Shown: positions 7,730-16,949, counted from the stretch's first letter. The stretch is 64,000 nt of DNA from Flavobacteriales bacterium UBA4466 (GCA_905182335.1 CAJJBE010000002.1:62001-126000); one strand, 5' to 3'. Notes: generated by a model not told the origin, from the sequence alone. Program-made: numbers and translations.

Positions 7730-9613
7730 ATGAAAAAAATTTACTTAAGTATCTTATCTGTTGCTCTTTTCTCTGGGCTTAATGCGCAGATAAAACAAAC
7801 AAATGGCCCTACGGTAAGATCAAAAAGCCACAAGGAAGTAAAGCCTACTATTCAATCAACGAATACTGAAAAGGCAGTAACAATTTGGCAAAGTACATTT
7901 GGTGATGCAACTGAATGGATACTTGATCATGATGCAGCAGACTGCTCTTTAGATTGGTTAATCGGCAATAATTCATGCGCAGGTTTCTACCCTATAGCTG
8001 ATATTTCTTCAACATCAGCTTCTGATGGATGGGCAATGTTAGATTCAGATAATTATGGAGGCGAAACAGGTGGAGTAGACGTTGAAGATAGTTGGTTAAC
8101 AATGGCAAATTCAGTTGATTTAACTACAACTCCAAATGTTGTTGTTGAATACGAAACTTACTACCGGTCTTTCAATGCTGAGAAGTGTTATGTAGTTGTT
8201 GGTTTTGGAGACGGAACAGGTCCAGCAAGTGTTGTTTGGCCAGATTTAGGTCCTACAACAGATATTTCTGCAATGTCTAATGTTTTCGCTCCTTATGATT
8301 TTGCTTCTGGTGATGCGACAGATAATCCTTCAGTAACTCAGGTTAATATTTCTCCTGCTCTTGTTGGTGCTTCTCCTGCTCAATTAGCAAATGTATATAT
8401 TCGTTTAAACTGGACAGGTACATGGGGCTATGCATGGTTTGTTGATGATTTTAAAATTATTGAACAACCAGAATATGATATTCAAATGCTTTCTGCTTAC
8501 ATCATAGGAGAAAATAATTCAGGATTAGAGTATGGAAGAAACCCAATTAATCAGATGGATGCAAATTGGGTAGTTGGTGCTTCTGTATTTAATTTTGGAT
8601 CAGCTGATGCAACTAATGTTAAAATGCTTGCTGATTTTGGTGATTTTATTTCTACTACACTAGATCCTTTGTTAGAAAATGATTCTACTCGAGTTTATGA
8701 GAATACAGAGTCTCCTGTACTTTCTGCTGGAGTATACACAGGATCTTATACAGCTGTTTGTGATGAAGAACTAGGAGGTGCTAGTTTTGGTAATAATGTT
8801 TTAGAAAGAACATTCGCAGTAACAGATGCTCCAAATATGTTATATTCAACTGATGGTATTGATGTATATCCTGCAGCAGATGCAGTTTTAGGTTTAATAG
8901 GTACGGATTCCTTCACAGATGGTGAAGATGGACTTGTAATGACATCACTTTATCACATAAAGAGCGCTACTGAGGTTTCTGGAATACAAGTGGTATTAGC
9001 CGCTGGTACAGTTGTAGGTGCAGAGGTTTATGGATCTATTATGGATACAGCTCTTTTCTGGGCGGGAAATATGTCGCCTTTATATGCTGCTCTACCTGGA
9101 ACGGTTACTCAAGAAGATATTACTGCTGGATTTATGAATGTATATTTTGATGGTCCTATCAATTTACCTGTTGGAATATATTATGCTGCTATTGATTGTT
9201 ATAGTAATGGGAATAGTACTGACATAGTTATTTATGATGATCAAACAGTTGCTCAACCTTTTGATGCATCTGCTATATATATAGCTGGTGCAGCAACTCC
9301 TGGGCCATATACAAATGGAGATGCTCTTGGTATCCGTTTACTAATGGGTAGTGATTGGGGAGCTGGAATCGAAGAAAACGCTTTAGAAGGTGTTTCTATC
9401 TATCCTAACCCTTCTCAAGGAATTGTTAATGTTTCTAACAATAACAATGCTTCTAATGCAATCGTTGTTTACGATATGTTAGGACAAGTTATTTTAACTA
9501 AAGAAGCGAACACTGCTACTACTCTTGATCTTTCAGGAAATGGTACTGGAGTTTACTTAGTAGAGGTATCTAACAATAACGGATCTATGGTTGAAAGAGT
9601 TGTGATTAAATAA
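7730..9613 (+). CDS. secreted protein with type A T9SS C-terminal sorting domain
   Basis: This 627-aa exported protein has a signal peptide at residues 1-19, probably cleaved after LNA. The body contains a jelly-roll-like region at about 50-240 (with WQSTFGDATEW, DSWLTM and GYAWFVDDFKI) of the kind found in surface proteins, then beta-rich domains. The last 75 residues form a type A T9SS sorting domain: VSIYPNPSQGIVNVS, then VYDMLGQVI and GVYLVEV, ending VERVVIK. It would be moved through the outer membrane by the Por/T9SS machinery and anchored or released. The enzymatic role, if any, is not visible. It has a duplicated promoter region and its own terminator, so it is monocistronic. Confidence 0.85.
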   Translation: MKKIYLSILSVALFSGLNAQIKQTNGPTVRSKSHKEVKPTIQSTNTEKAVTIWQSTFGDATEWILDHDAADCSLDWLIGNNSCAGFYPIADISSTSASDGWAMLDSDNYGGETGGVDVEDSWLTMANSVDLTTTPNVVVEYETYYRSFNAEKCYVVVGFGDGTGPASVVWPDLGPTTDISAMSNVFAPYDFASGDATDNPSVTQVNISPALVGASPAQLANVYIRLNWTGTWGYAWFVDDFKIIEQPEYDIQMLSAYIIGENNSGLEYGRNPINQMDANWVVGASVFNFGSADATNVKMLADFGDFISTTLDPLLENDSTRVYENTESPVLSAGVYTGSYTAVCDEELGGASFGNNVLERTFAVTDAPNMLYSTDGIDVYPAADAVLGLIGTDSFTDGEDGLVMTSLYHIKSATEVSGIQVVLAAGTVVGAEVYGSIMDTALFWAGNMSPLYAALPGTVTQEDITAGFMNVYFDGPINLPVGIYYAAIDCYSNGNSTDIVIYDDQTVAQPFDASAIYIAGAATPGPYTNGDALGIRLLMGSDWGAGIEENALEGVSIYPNPSQGIVNVSNNNNASNAIVVYDMLGQVILTKEANTATTLDLSGNGTGVYLVEVSNNNGSMVERVVIK

Positions 9614-9654
9614 TCCTATTCTTTTGATTTAGTCTTTATAGACTTAGTTGAAAA

Positions 9655-9690
9655 TAAAAGAGGGAGTAGCTTAGCTATTCCCTCTTTTTT
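9655..9690 (+). terminator. terminator of the T9SS protein gene
   Basis: GAGGGAGTAGC and GCTATTCCCTC form a long stem with a short TTA loop, followed by six T. The fabD promoter starts directly after it. Confidence 0.85.
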
Positions 9691-9691
9691 A

Positions 9692-9720
9692 TTGTGAAAT
9701 GACAAGTTTGATTATTTTTG
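9692..9720 (+). promoter_or_regulatory. fabD promoter (TTG-N18-TATTTTTG)
   Basis: A TTG at 9692-9694 and an exact TAnnTTTG box at 9713-9720 are 18 nt apart. Transcription would begin about 10 nt before the fabD start codon at 9737, giving a very short leader. Confidence 0.55.
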
Positions 9721-9736
9721 TAAAAAAATCATTACA

Positions 9737-10621
9737 ATGAAAGCATATGTATTCCCTGGTCAAGGTGCTCAATTTTCAGGAATGGGCAAAGACCTTTATG
9801 ATAACTCTTCTGTTGCCAAAGAAATGTTTGATAAGGCAAATAAAATTCTTGGATTTGATATTACAAAAATCATGTTCGAAGGAACAGCGGAAGAGCTAAA
9901 AGAAACAAAAGTAACGCAGCCTGCTATTTTTTTGCATTCAACAATTCTTGCTGCTTGTATTGGAGGTTCATTTGATCCTGCAATGGTTGCGGGACATTCT
10001 TTAGGTGAATTGTCAGCATTGGTTGCAAATAAAACACTGAGCTTTGAAGATGGATTAAAATTAGTTTCAAAACGTGCTCTTGCAATGCAAGATGCATGTG
10101 AAGCTGAGCCATCAACTATGGCAGCTATCATTGGTTTAGATGACAGGGTAGTTGAGGATATATGCCTGGCTATTGATGGTATTGTTGTTGCAGCCAATTA
10201 TAATTGCCCCGGGCAATTAGTTATTTCTGGGTCTATTTCTGCAATTGAAGCTGCATGTTCTAAACTTATCGAAGCTGGAGCAAGAAGAGCTTTAGTTTTA
10301 CCCGTTGGTGGTGCGTTTCATTCTCCTTTGATGGAGCCTGCTCGTGAAAAACTAGCTACCGCAATTGATACAACAGAGTTTAGCACTCCAGTTTGTCCCG
10401 TTTATCAAAATGTTGTTGCAAGGGCTGTTTCTGATCCCTCTGAGATCAAAAAGAATTTAATGGCGCAATTAACGGCTCCAGTAAGATGGACGCAAACGAT
10501 GCAAAAAATGATTGCAGATGGTGCAACTGAAGTCATTGAGGTTGGCCCTGGAAAAGTATTACAAGGGTTATTTAAAAAAGTAGATCGCCAATTTCTATGC
10601 TCTAGTGCAGAAATAATCTAA
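9737..10621 (+). CDS. fabD: malonyl-CoA:ACP transacylase FabD
   Basis: This 294-aa cytoplasmic enzyme moves malonyl groups from CoA to acyl carrier protein at the start of fatty-acid elongation. The oxyanion motif FPGQGAQ lies at residues 6-12. The nucleophile motif GHSLGE lies at 86-91 (Ser88), and the catalytic His sits in GGAFHSPLMEP near residue 200. EVGPGKVLQGL closes the fold. Length is normal for the family. It is not next to other fab genes; it has its own promoter and a terminator. Confidence 0.96.
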   Translation: MKAYVFPGQGAQFSGMGKDLYDNSSVAKEMFDKANKILGFDITKIMFEGTAEELKETKVTQPAIFLHSTILAACIGGSFDPAMVAGHSLGELSALVANKTLSFEDGLKLVSKRALAMQDACEAEPSTMAAIIGLDDRVVEDICLAIDGIVVAANYNCPGQLVISGSISAIEAACSKLIEAGARRALVLPVGGAFHSPLMEPAREKLATAIDTTEFSTPVCPVYQNVVARAVSDPSEIKKNLMAQLTAPVRWTQTMQKMIADGATEVIEVGPGKVLQGLFKKVDRQFLCSSAEII

Positions 10622-10640
10622 GACATAATTCATATTAAAA

Positions 10641-10676
10641 AAGAACTTCTAGAATTATTGGGAGTTCTTTTTTTGT
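10641..10676 (+). terminator. terminator after fabD (possibly bidirectional)
   Basis: An AAAAGAACT/AGTTCTTTT stem with a 15-nt interior is followed by T residues. On the other strand an A/T tract also follows, so it may also serve the convergent manC gene. Confidence 0.7.
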
Positions 10677-10714
10677 CTAATTTTTATAGAAATGTAATTC
10701 TAATTGCATCGTAA

Positions 10715-11773
10715 CTATTTAAGAGTTGAAAGATATCTCTTCAATTCTTGTTCATTTTCTTTCTGGAGAATCATAAGCTTGTCTTCACACTGTATAACGA
10801 TATATCCATCCAGACCATCAATGACTGCAGTTTTTCCATTTGGAATATTGATGATACAATTTTTTGAATTAAAAGTATGAACACTATCACCTACTAAGGC
10901 ATTGTTAGCTTTATCTTTATTCAGGTGAAGGTCTAAGCTTCCCCATGTTCCTAAGTCTGACCAATCAAAGTTTGCTAATACAATATCAATGTTCTTCGCA
11001 TGTTCCATTACAGCAAAATCAATCGAGATGTCTTCGCAAACTGAAAAAGCATGATTAACCTGTTCTTGCTCATCTGCTCCTTTATACATTGCTAAATTTG
11101 CTCCGAATAGTTCAAATAGTGAAGGCTGAAATGTTTTTAGTGCTTTAAGAACAGTAGCTGATTTCCATATGAAAATTCCAGAGTTCCAGTAAAAATTTCC
11201 AGCCGCTAAGAATTCATTTGCCTTTTCTAAACTTGGCTTCTCGCGAAACTGTTGAACACCCATTACATCATTTGCTTTTACCTCTGAATTTTGTTCAACT
11301 TCAATATAACCATATCCAGTATCGGGACGTGTTGGTTGAATTCCAATAGTTACAATTTTATCCATTGAAGCAGCATTAATTGCAGTTTCAATTGAAACTT
11401 TGAAGTTATGTTCTTGAATGATCAAGTGGTCTGCAGGTGAAATAATGAGATTTGCATTTTCATTTATTGAATGAATCTTTGCTGCAGCATATGCAATGCA
11501 AGGAGCCGTATTTTTACGCTCAGGTTCTGTTAATACTTGTTCAGGCTTAAGAGTAGGGATTTGTTCCAAAACCATTTCTTTATATTGAGCATTTGTTACA
11601 ACATAAATGTTCTCTGCGGGGGAAACATGAAGCAAGCGCTCATAAGTCATTTGAATTAATGACTTGCCAATTCCTAATACATCTAAAAATTGTTTTGGCC
11701 TCTCAGGAAGGGACATAGGCCAGAATCTGCTTCCGATTCCTCCTGCCATAATGATACTATAATTATCCTTCAT
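10715..11773 (-). CDS. manC: mannose-1-phosphate guanylyltransferase
   Basis: This 352-aa enzyme makes GDP-mannose from mannose-1-phosphate and GTP for polysaccharide and glycan synthesis. The nucleotide-binding signature MAGGIGSRFWPMS lies at about 9-21, then ERPKQFL near residue 24 with the conserved Lys. Further marks are TNAQYKE, ISPADHLI (metal-binding D) near 117, FREKPSLEKA and YWNSGIFIWK. The protein lacks the C-terminal isomerase domain of bifunctional ManC/AlgA, so it is single-function. Its start overlaps the end of the SprT-like gene by 11 nt, showing tight coupling. Confidence 0.93.
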   Translation of the reverse strand: MKDNYSIIMAGGIGSRFWPMSLPERPKQFLDVLGIGKSLIQMTYERLLHVSPAENIYVVTNAQYKEMVLEQIPTLKPEQVLTEPERKNTAPCIAYAAAKIHSINENANLIISPADHLIIQEHNFKVSIETAINAASMDKIVTIGIQPTRPDTGYGYIEVEQNSEVKANDVMGVQQFREKPSLEKANEFLAAGNFYWNSGIFIWKSATVLKALKTFQPSLFELFGANLAMYKGADEQEQVNHAFSVCEDISIDFAVMEHAKNIDIVLANFDWSDLGTWGSLDLHLNKDKANNALVGDSVHTFNSKNCIINIPNGKTAVIDGLDGYIVIQCEDKLMILQKENEQELKRYLSTLK

Positions 11774-12425
11774 CTTTTATCTCTTTAACATGTGCTAAAC
11801 GATTTACCAAATAAGGTTTGTTTGATTTGAGTTCAACGCAATAATAACGTGTTCTTCTAAGATTTCCTTTTCGGAATGTTATTCCATTTAGTACAAAAAT
11901 ACTGTTTTTATTAATTGTCTCTAAGGTTACGTGATTTTTTTGACCTTCGTCATATTTAATTAGAGTCCGATTTAGGTTAACATCGGAGCATGAAGATGCC
12001 TTTACTTTAATCAATGAGTTTAATAGAGCTGTCTCTACATCTAACGGTAATTTTTTTAATTCAATTACAGGCAAAATTAATTCTGAGTATATCTTTTTCC
12101 ATTCTTTACCATGAGAGCCAACATATGGACCGTTTACCTTAAAGTTAATTAAATGGGCAAATTCATGTAGGGTCGTAATTAAAAAAGAATACTGATTTAA
12201 GTTGCCATTTACAGTTATTTGTGGTTTTTTGTTTTTTATGTTGGCTCTGAAATCACCCAATTTAGTTTTTCGGGGTTTGACAACTTTAAATATAACAGGA
12301 TGTACTAATAGTAAAGCTACTACCATATCGACGTATTCGATTGGTAAATATTTTGTTAGAATGGATTCGTAGAAGCTTCTTTTTGTTTTCAAAGTGATCA
12401 AATTTAGAATTAATTTAATCTTCAA
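11763..12425 (-). CDS. SprT-like zinc metalloprotease domain protein
   Basis: This 220-aa protein has the zinc-binding HExxH in TLHEFAHLINF near residue 86 and a third ligand candidate in GSHGKEWKKIY about 15 residues later, as in SprT/Spartan-like domains. The C-terminal part is basic and includes a short strand-rich region (RYYCVELKSNKPYLVNRLAHV) like the zinc-ribbon-like end of SprT proteins, but without a full set of cysteines. The substrate is unknown; eukaryotic relatives cut DNA-protein crosslinks. It is the first gene of a two-gene unit with manC. Confidence 0.8.
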   Translation of the reverse strand: MKIKLILNLITLKTKRSFYESILTKYLPIEYVDMVVALLLVHPVIFKVVKPRKTKLGDFRANIKNKKPQITVNGNLNQYSFLITTLHEFAHLINFKVNGPYVGSHGKEWKKIYSELILPVIELKKLPLDVETALLNSLIKVKASSCSDVNLNRTLIKYDEGQKNHVTLETINKNSIFVLNGITFRKGNLRRTRYYCVELKSNKPYLVNRLAHVKEIKDEG

Positions 12426-12446
12426 TTCGAATAAATGACGAATAAA

Positions 12447-12476
12447 TTGACATCATAAAAAATACAACTAACTTTA
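12447..12476 (+). promoter_or_regulatory. candidate promoter of the mlaEF genes
   Basis: A TTG at 12447-12449 is followed after 19 nt by TAACTTTA, one base from TAnnTTTG. The predicted start of transcription falls at or next to the GTG codon at 12483, so the mRNA would be nearly leaderless. Confidence 0.45.
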
Positions 12477-12482
12477 CCGGTA

Positions 12483-13226
12483 GTGATTAAGGTGTTGAAA
12501 AATATAGGGAAGTTCGTTAGGATGCTTTTGATAGTATTCTCCATTCCAGAAAAATGGGGAGTATTTAGAAAACGGTTGTTTGATGAAATTCAAATTATTG
12601 GTGTTAACTCTATTCCAATTGTTGCGCTAATGTCAATATTTATGGGGGGAGTAATTGCTCTGCAAACGGCCTCCAATATGGGGTCTCCATTTTTACCAGA
12701 GTATACAATTGGCTACATCACACGTTCTAGTACAATTTTAGAGTTCTCACCAACTATTATATCATTGATCTTAGCGGGTAAGGTAGGCTCTAATATTGCT
12801 TCAGAAATAGGAACAATGAAAACAACAGAACAAATTGATGCCCTTGAAATTATGGGAGTTAATAGTTTAACATATTTGATTCTACCTAAGATTCTTGCTG
12901 CTGTATTGTTCTTTCCTGTGCTAATCATATTCTCAATGGGTCTTAGTTTAGTTGGAGGTTGGTTATCATTGATTGGGTCTGGTTTGTCTTCAACTGAAAC
13001 GTACATCGTTGGTATTCGTTCATTCTTTGAGTTAAGCAATGTGTTTTATGCTCTGTGTAAAACAGTTGTATTTGCCTTTCTAATTGTTTCTATTGCATCC
13101 TTTTATGGTTGCTATACCAAAGGTGGGGCATTAGATGTGGGCAGGTCAGCTACTCATGCTGTAGTAAGTAGTAGTGTGGCCATTCTAATTGCAAACTTCT
13201 TATTAACTCAAATGATATTATTATGA
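12483..13226 (+). CDS. mlaE: MlaE-family ABC transporter permease
   Basis: This 247-aa inner-membrane protein has about five hydrophobic segments. The MlaE signature region includes MSIFMGGVIALQTA (about 49-62) and LAGKVGSNIASEIGTMK near residue 97. MlaE permeases work with an ATPase and an MCE-domain protein to move phospholipids between the two membranes. The start is GTG at 12483 (or GTG at 12492); no ATG gives the family N-terminus. It overlaps the ATPase gene by 4 nt (ATGA). No MCE-domain gene follows here. Confidence 0.88.
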   Translation: MIKVLKNIGKFVRMLLIVFSIPEKWGVFRKRLFDEIQIIGVNSIPIVALMSIFMGGVIALQTASNMGSPFLPEYTIGYITRSSTILEFSPTIISLILAGKVGSNIASEIGTMKTTEQIDALEIMGVNSLTYLILPKILAAVLFFPVLIIFSMGLSLVGGWLSLIGSGLSSTETYIVGIRSFFELSNVFYALCKTVVFAFLIVSIASFYGCYTKGGALDVGRSATHAVVSSSVAILIANFLLTQMILL

Positions 13227-13990
13227 TTGAGGCTAAGAGAGTGAATAAGTCATTTGGTAAAAATCATGTTTTGCATGACGTAAGCACGAAGTTTGAGAAG
13301 GGTAAAGTCAATTTAATTATTGGTCAATCTGGTCAGGGAAAATCTGTTTTAGCTAAATGTCTTGTAGGGCTACATGATCCTGACACAGGTACTGTCTTTT
13401 ATGACAAGAGAGACTTCACTGCAATGTCACGTAAGGATAAAAAGGCAATTCGAAAAGAAATTGGAATGCTTTTTCAGGGGTCAGCTTTATTTGATTCAAT
13501 GACGGTTGAGGAGAATGTTATGTTCCCACTCACGATGTTCTCTGATATGACAAAAAAAGAGAAGTTAGAACGTGTAAATTTTTGCCTTCAACGTGTGAAC
13601 CTTGAAGGGAAGAACAAGTTGTTTCCTGCTGAATGTTCAGGAGGTATGCAAAAACGTATTGCAATTGCACGTGCCATATCAATGAATCCTAGTTATTTAT
13701 TTTGTGATGAGCCTAATTCTGGGCTAGATCCAAAAACTGCCATTATTATTGATAATTTGATTCGTGAGATAACCTATGAGTATGACATGACAACTGTTGT
13801 GATTACCCATGATATGAACTCCGTAATTGAAATAGGAGACACCATTCTATTCATTCATAATGGAATAAATTGGTGGCAGGGTGATAGTAAATCAATTATT
13901 ACGACTAAAAATCAAGAGGTTGTTGATTTCGTTTATGCATCTGATTTCATGAAAGAAATACGCTCGTCAATTCAAGATAAGCGCGGTTAA
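13223..13990 (+). CDS. mlaF: MlaF-like ABC transporter ATP-binding protein
   Basis: This 255-aa ATPase has Walker A GQSGQGKSV near residue 34, a Q-loop in MLFQGSALFD, the signature CSGGMQKR where most ABC proteins have LSGG, Walker B YLFCDEPNSGLDP and the switch His in VVITHDM. SGGMxKR signatures are usual in the MlaF/Ttg2A group. It energises the MlaE permease. Its stop is one base from the stop of the convergent rmuC gene, leaving no room for a terminator between them. Confidence 0.88.
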   Translation: MIEAKRVNKSFGKNHVLHDVSTKFEKGKVNLIIGQSGQGKSVLAKCLVGLHDPDTGTVFYDKRDFTAMSRKDKKAIRKEIGMLFQGSALFDSMTVEENVMFPLTMFSDMTKKEKLERVNFCLQRVNLEGKNKLFPAECSGGMQKRIAIARAISMNPSYLFCDEPNSGLDPKTAIIIDNLIREITYEYDMTTVVITHDMNSVIEIGDTILFIHNGINWWQGDSKSIITTKNQEVVDFVYASDFMKEIRSSIQDKRG

Positions 13991-13991
13991 C

Positions 13992-15239
13992 TTAATCATC
14001 ATCGCTATCGTCTAGATATTTTTTATCCAATTGCTTTTTTGATTTCACCCCCAATTCTTTAAGTTTTTCTGCAGATCGTGTTAAGTTTCCACGGCCATCT
14101 TTAAGTTTAGATATTGCATCTTTATAAGCAACGTTAGCGTCTTTTTGTTTTATTCCTATCTTTTCAAGGTCCCCAACAAAGCCAACGAATTTGTCATATA
14201 GTCGACCCGCTTGTTCTGCAATCTCAAAAGCATGTTTATTTTGACGCTCCTGTTTCCAAAGGCCTTCAACTGTTTTTAAAGTGGCTAAGAGCGTAGATGG
14301 AGTGACAATTACTATTTTTCTTTCCCAGGCTTGTTGGTAAAGCATAGGCTCCTCTTTCATCGCTAAGGAAAATGCAGATTCGATTGGCATAAACATGAGA
14401 ACAAAATCTGGAGAAGTAAGGTCCGGAAGGTGCGCATAATCTTTATCTCCTAATCCTTTAATGTGCGCCTTGATTGAAATTATATGATTGCTTAGGGCAG
14501 TCTTCTTAAGCTCATAGTCTTCTTCATTGACATATTGCTCAAAAGCTTTTAAAGACACTTTTGCATCGATGATAATGTGTTTGTCTTCTGGCAGATTAAT
14601 AACAACATCTGGTCGCAAACGTTCGTTCTTATCATTTTGATAGGATGGCTGAACGTGATACTCCCTTCCTTTTTCAAGCCCACTAAATTCTAAAATTCGT
14701 TCGAGTGCTAATTCACCCCAATCACCTTGTGTTTTTTGCTCACCTCTCAATGCATTAACAAGATTTTGAGCTGTGTCATGCATTTTTGAATGCTGTTCGG
14801 AAAGCGTTTTAATTAAGGTTTCCATATTAGCAAAGCGCTCAATATCATGTTCTTTATTTTCCGTGACCTTAAGCTCAAATTTTTCTAGTTTCTCTTTTAG
14901 CGGAGTCAAAATTTGTTTTAGCTGTTCTTCATTTTCAGCTTTTAATGCCTTATTACCTTGAGAAACAATGTCTTTACCAACTAATTCAAGTTGTAGTGTA
15001 AGCTCTTTTTGTTTTGTAATAGATTGTGCTTTTTCAATTTCTAGGATCCGTTCCAATCCTTCTTTTTCTGCAGAAGCTTTTATTCCAACTGATTTATGTA
15101 GATCTACATCTTGACTTAAGGATTCAATTTGAATTTCTAATTTAGAGATAGAAGACTTTTTATTTGCCAGTTGAGAAAAGAACCAAGCAGAAGTAGCGAT
15201 TGAAATGACAATGATGATAATTAAAACAGGAGTTAGCAT
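13992..15239 (-). CDS. rmuC: DNA recombination protein RmuC
   Basis: This 415-aa protein has one N-terminal membrane helix (residues 3-22), a coiled coil to about residue 150, and then the RmuC nuclease-like core. LRPDVVINLPEDKHIIIDAK (near residue 208) carries the D...DxK arrangement of the PD-(D/E)xK fold. DFVLMFMPIESAF and ILVTPSTLLATL-like segments (VIVTPSTLLATLKTVEGLW) are typical. RmuC limits inversions and rearrangements in E. coli. The last residues are acidic (DSDDD). It lies 15 nt after the Omp85-like gene and is probably co-transcribed with it. Confidence 0.92.
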   Translation of the reverse strand: MLTPVLIIIIVISIATSAWFFSQLANKKSSISKLEIQIESLSQDVDLHKSVGIKASAEKEGLERILEIEKAQSITKQKELTLQLELVGKDIVSQGNKALKAENEEQLKQILTPLKEKLEKFELKVTENKEHDIERFANMETLIKTLSEQHSKMHDTAQNLVNALRGEQKTQGDWGELALERILEFSGLEKGREYHVQPSYQNDKNERLRPDVVINLPEDKHIIIDAKVSLKAFEQYVNEEDYELKKTALSNHIISIKAHIKGLGDKDYAHLPDLTSPDFVLMFMPIESAFSLAMKEEPMLYQQAWERKIVIVTPSTLLATLKTVEGLWKQERQNKHAFEIAEQAGRLYDKFVGFVGDLEKIGIKQKDANVAYKDAISKLKDGRGNLTRSAEKLKELGVKSKKQLDKKYLDDSDDD

Positions 15240-15254
15240 AAAAAAGAGTTGGAT

Positions 15255-16949
15255 TTAAAAGTAAACATTATAACCGAAATGGACTTTACTGTTGCTAAAA
15301 AGTATTGGATTACTGTCTTGTTTTCCTAATGCATATGAAATAGAAAAGATACCAAAATTTGTACTGAACGCAAAGCCTAATCCAAACCCGATTGGTGTAT
15401 CATTATAATAGGAATTACTATTATTTTCATACCAGCTTTGATCATAGAAGGCAAAGACATGTGAATTTTTATCCAAGAGAAACCGGTACTCCAACGTTAT
15501 TGTTGATTTTGCTGTTGCGTACAGTTCATCTTCATTGAACCCACGCTGGTTAGAAAGCCCTCCATAGCGATAAACTTCATTTTCGAAAATTTCATCCGCA
15601 GAATAGAATTCTGTCAAATTTGCTAAGTGAAGAACATGTCTTTTGTGTAAAGGTATAAAATAGCCGATTTTAATTTTCATCTGATAGACAACCGATTTAA
15701 CTGCTAATGTAGTATCATTCACTTGTGACTTACGAAGTCCCGCATTGGATTCAATTAGAATGTTCATGCCTCGTGTTGGATTTTGGATGTAATCAAGATT
15801 GTTAGCTAAATAAGCTAGACCATAACTGTTAGACTTGATGTTACCCAATTTCGAAAAAGAAGTGTTATTATTGCCGCCAGAAAGGATGTTGGAATTTATA
15901 TTTTGATAATAGGCTTTAATGTAACTTCCATGTTTCAGAAAATATTGAACTCCAATCGTTGATTTTAGCTCAATGAATGAGGTGTCTCTTTTGTATAGAT
16001 CGAAAGTCCCATCTAACCCGAATGGTGTGTTGAATAAAAATGGATAGTTTAAATGTGCATTTAATGACTGTGTTTGTGCCTGAATACTTTGCCATTTAAG
16101 ATCTACTAACTCGCCACGATGCAAGATATCTTGTAGGATCAAGTTTACTTCTCCTGTAAAGGCGATTTCTGTTGAGACTGGATCGGGTTGAAACCCAACA
16201 ATTCCATTGAAAGAGCTTATAGGAATAGACTCTAAATACACAAATAATTCAACGCCTTCTTTTGTGAATAGTATCTCAGAAGGTTTTCTTTCTTTTATAA
16301 ATTGTATCTGCTCAAGATGTTCTTCTACTTTTTCACGAATTGATTCTGCATAGCTTTCTCCAATTTTTATTCCAAGTAAGTTCGAAATATATTTAGTTGA
16401 AATCGCTGAATCACCACGTACATTTACTTTATTCCAAGTGTAGTAGGGCCCGCGAATTATTTTTATTTCCGATATTAATTGTTCTGCTTCAATTAGAGCG
16501 TTTTTTAATTGAACAGAGGCAAACGGGAAGCCATTGTTAAGATATGTATTTAATGTAGAGGATAGTGTTTGATGGACCTCAGTTGGAGTAAACGCAACCC
16601 TACTTATGAGCTTCTCATTAATTTGACTTTTCTTTCTTAAAAAGATTAATTCTTCTGGATCAATAGTTAATAGGCATGATGAGAATTTAACCCCTAGATT
16701 AAAGTCTAGAGAAACACTCATTTTTTCAAATTCAAGAGTGTCTATAGAAGCTAAAATATAACCTTTGCGTATCGCTGTATATTTTAATTCGCGTACAAAA
16801 CTGACTACTGAGGCACTATCCTTAAAAGTAGTTTTAGGTCTTTTTATGAATTGCTTATGACTCTGATTTGAGAATATCAATTCGTACTTTTCTTGTCCCG
16901 AGGAATATAGGGTGTTAAAAATCAGTAAAAACAGAAAAATCCTTTGCAT
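15255..16949 (-). CDS. Omp85/TamA-like outer-membrane protein with POTRA domains
   Basis: This 564-aa protein has a signal peptide at residues 1-18. Periplasmic POTRA-like repeats span roughly 90-245 (GPYYTWNKVNVRGDSAISTK, then LLGIKIGESYAE). A beta-barrel follows from about 250 to the end, with alternating strands such as GIVGFQPD, YGGLSNQRGFNEDEL and GFGLGFAF. RGF in the L6-like segment matches the (V/I)RGF/Y motif of Omp85 proteins. The final residue is Phe (NVYF), as in barrel proteins. It is shorter than BamA (about 800 aa), so an accessory or TamA-like assembly factor is more likely. Its substrate is unknown. Confidence 0.75.
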   Translation of the reverse strand: MQRIFLFLLIFNTLYSSGQEKYELIFSNQSHKQFIKRPKTTFKDSASVVSFVRELKYTAIRKGYILASIDTLEFEKMSVSLDFNLGVKFSSCLLTIDPEELIFLRKKSQINEKLISRVAFTPTEVHQTLSSTLNTYLNNGFPFASVQLKNALIEAEQLISEIKIIRGPYYTWNKVNVRGDSAISTKYISNLLGIKIGESYAESIREKVEEHLEQIQFIKERKPSEILFTKEGVELFVYLESIPISSFNGIVGFQPDPVSTEIAFTGEVNLILQDILHRGELVDLKWQSIQAQTQSLNAHLNYPFLFNTPFGLDGTFDLYKRDTSFIELKSTIGVQYFLKHGSYIKAYYQNINSNILSGGNNNTSFSKLGNIKSNSYGLAYLANNLDYIQNPTRGMNILIESNAGLRKSQVNDTTLAVKSVVYQMKIKIGYFIPLHKRHVLHLANLTEFYSADEIFENEVYRYGGLSNQRGFNEDELYATAKSTITLEYRFLLDKNSHVFAFYDQSWYENNSNSYYNDTPIGFGLGFAFSTNFGIFSISYALGKQDSNPILFSNSKVHFGYNVYF

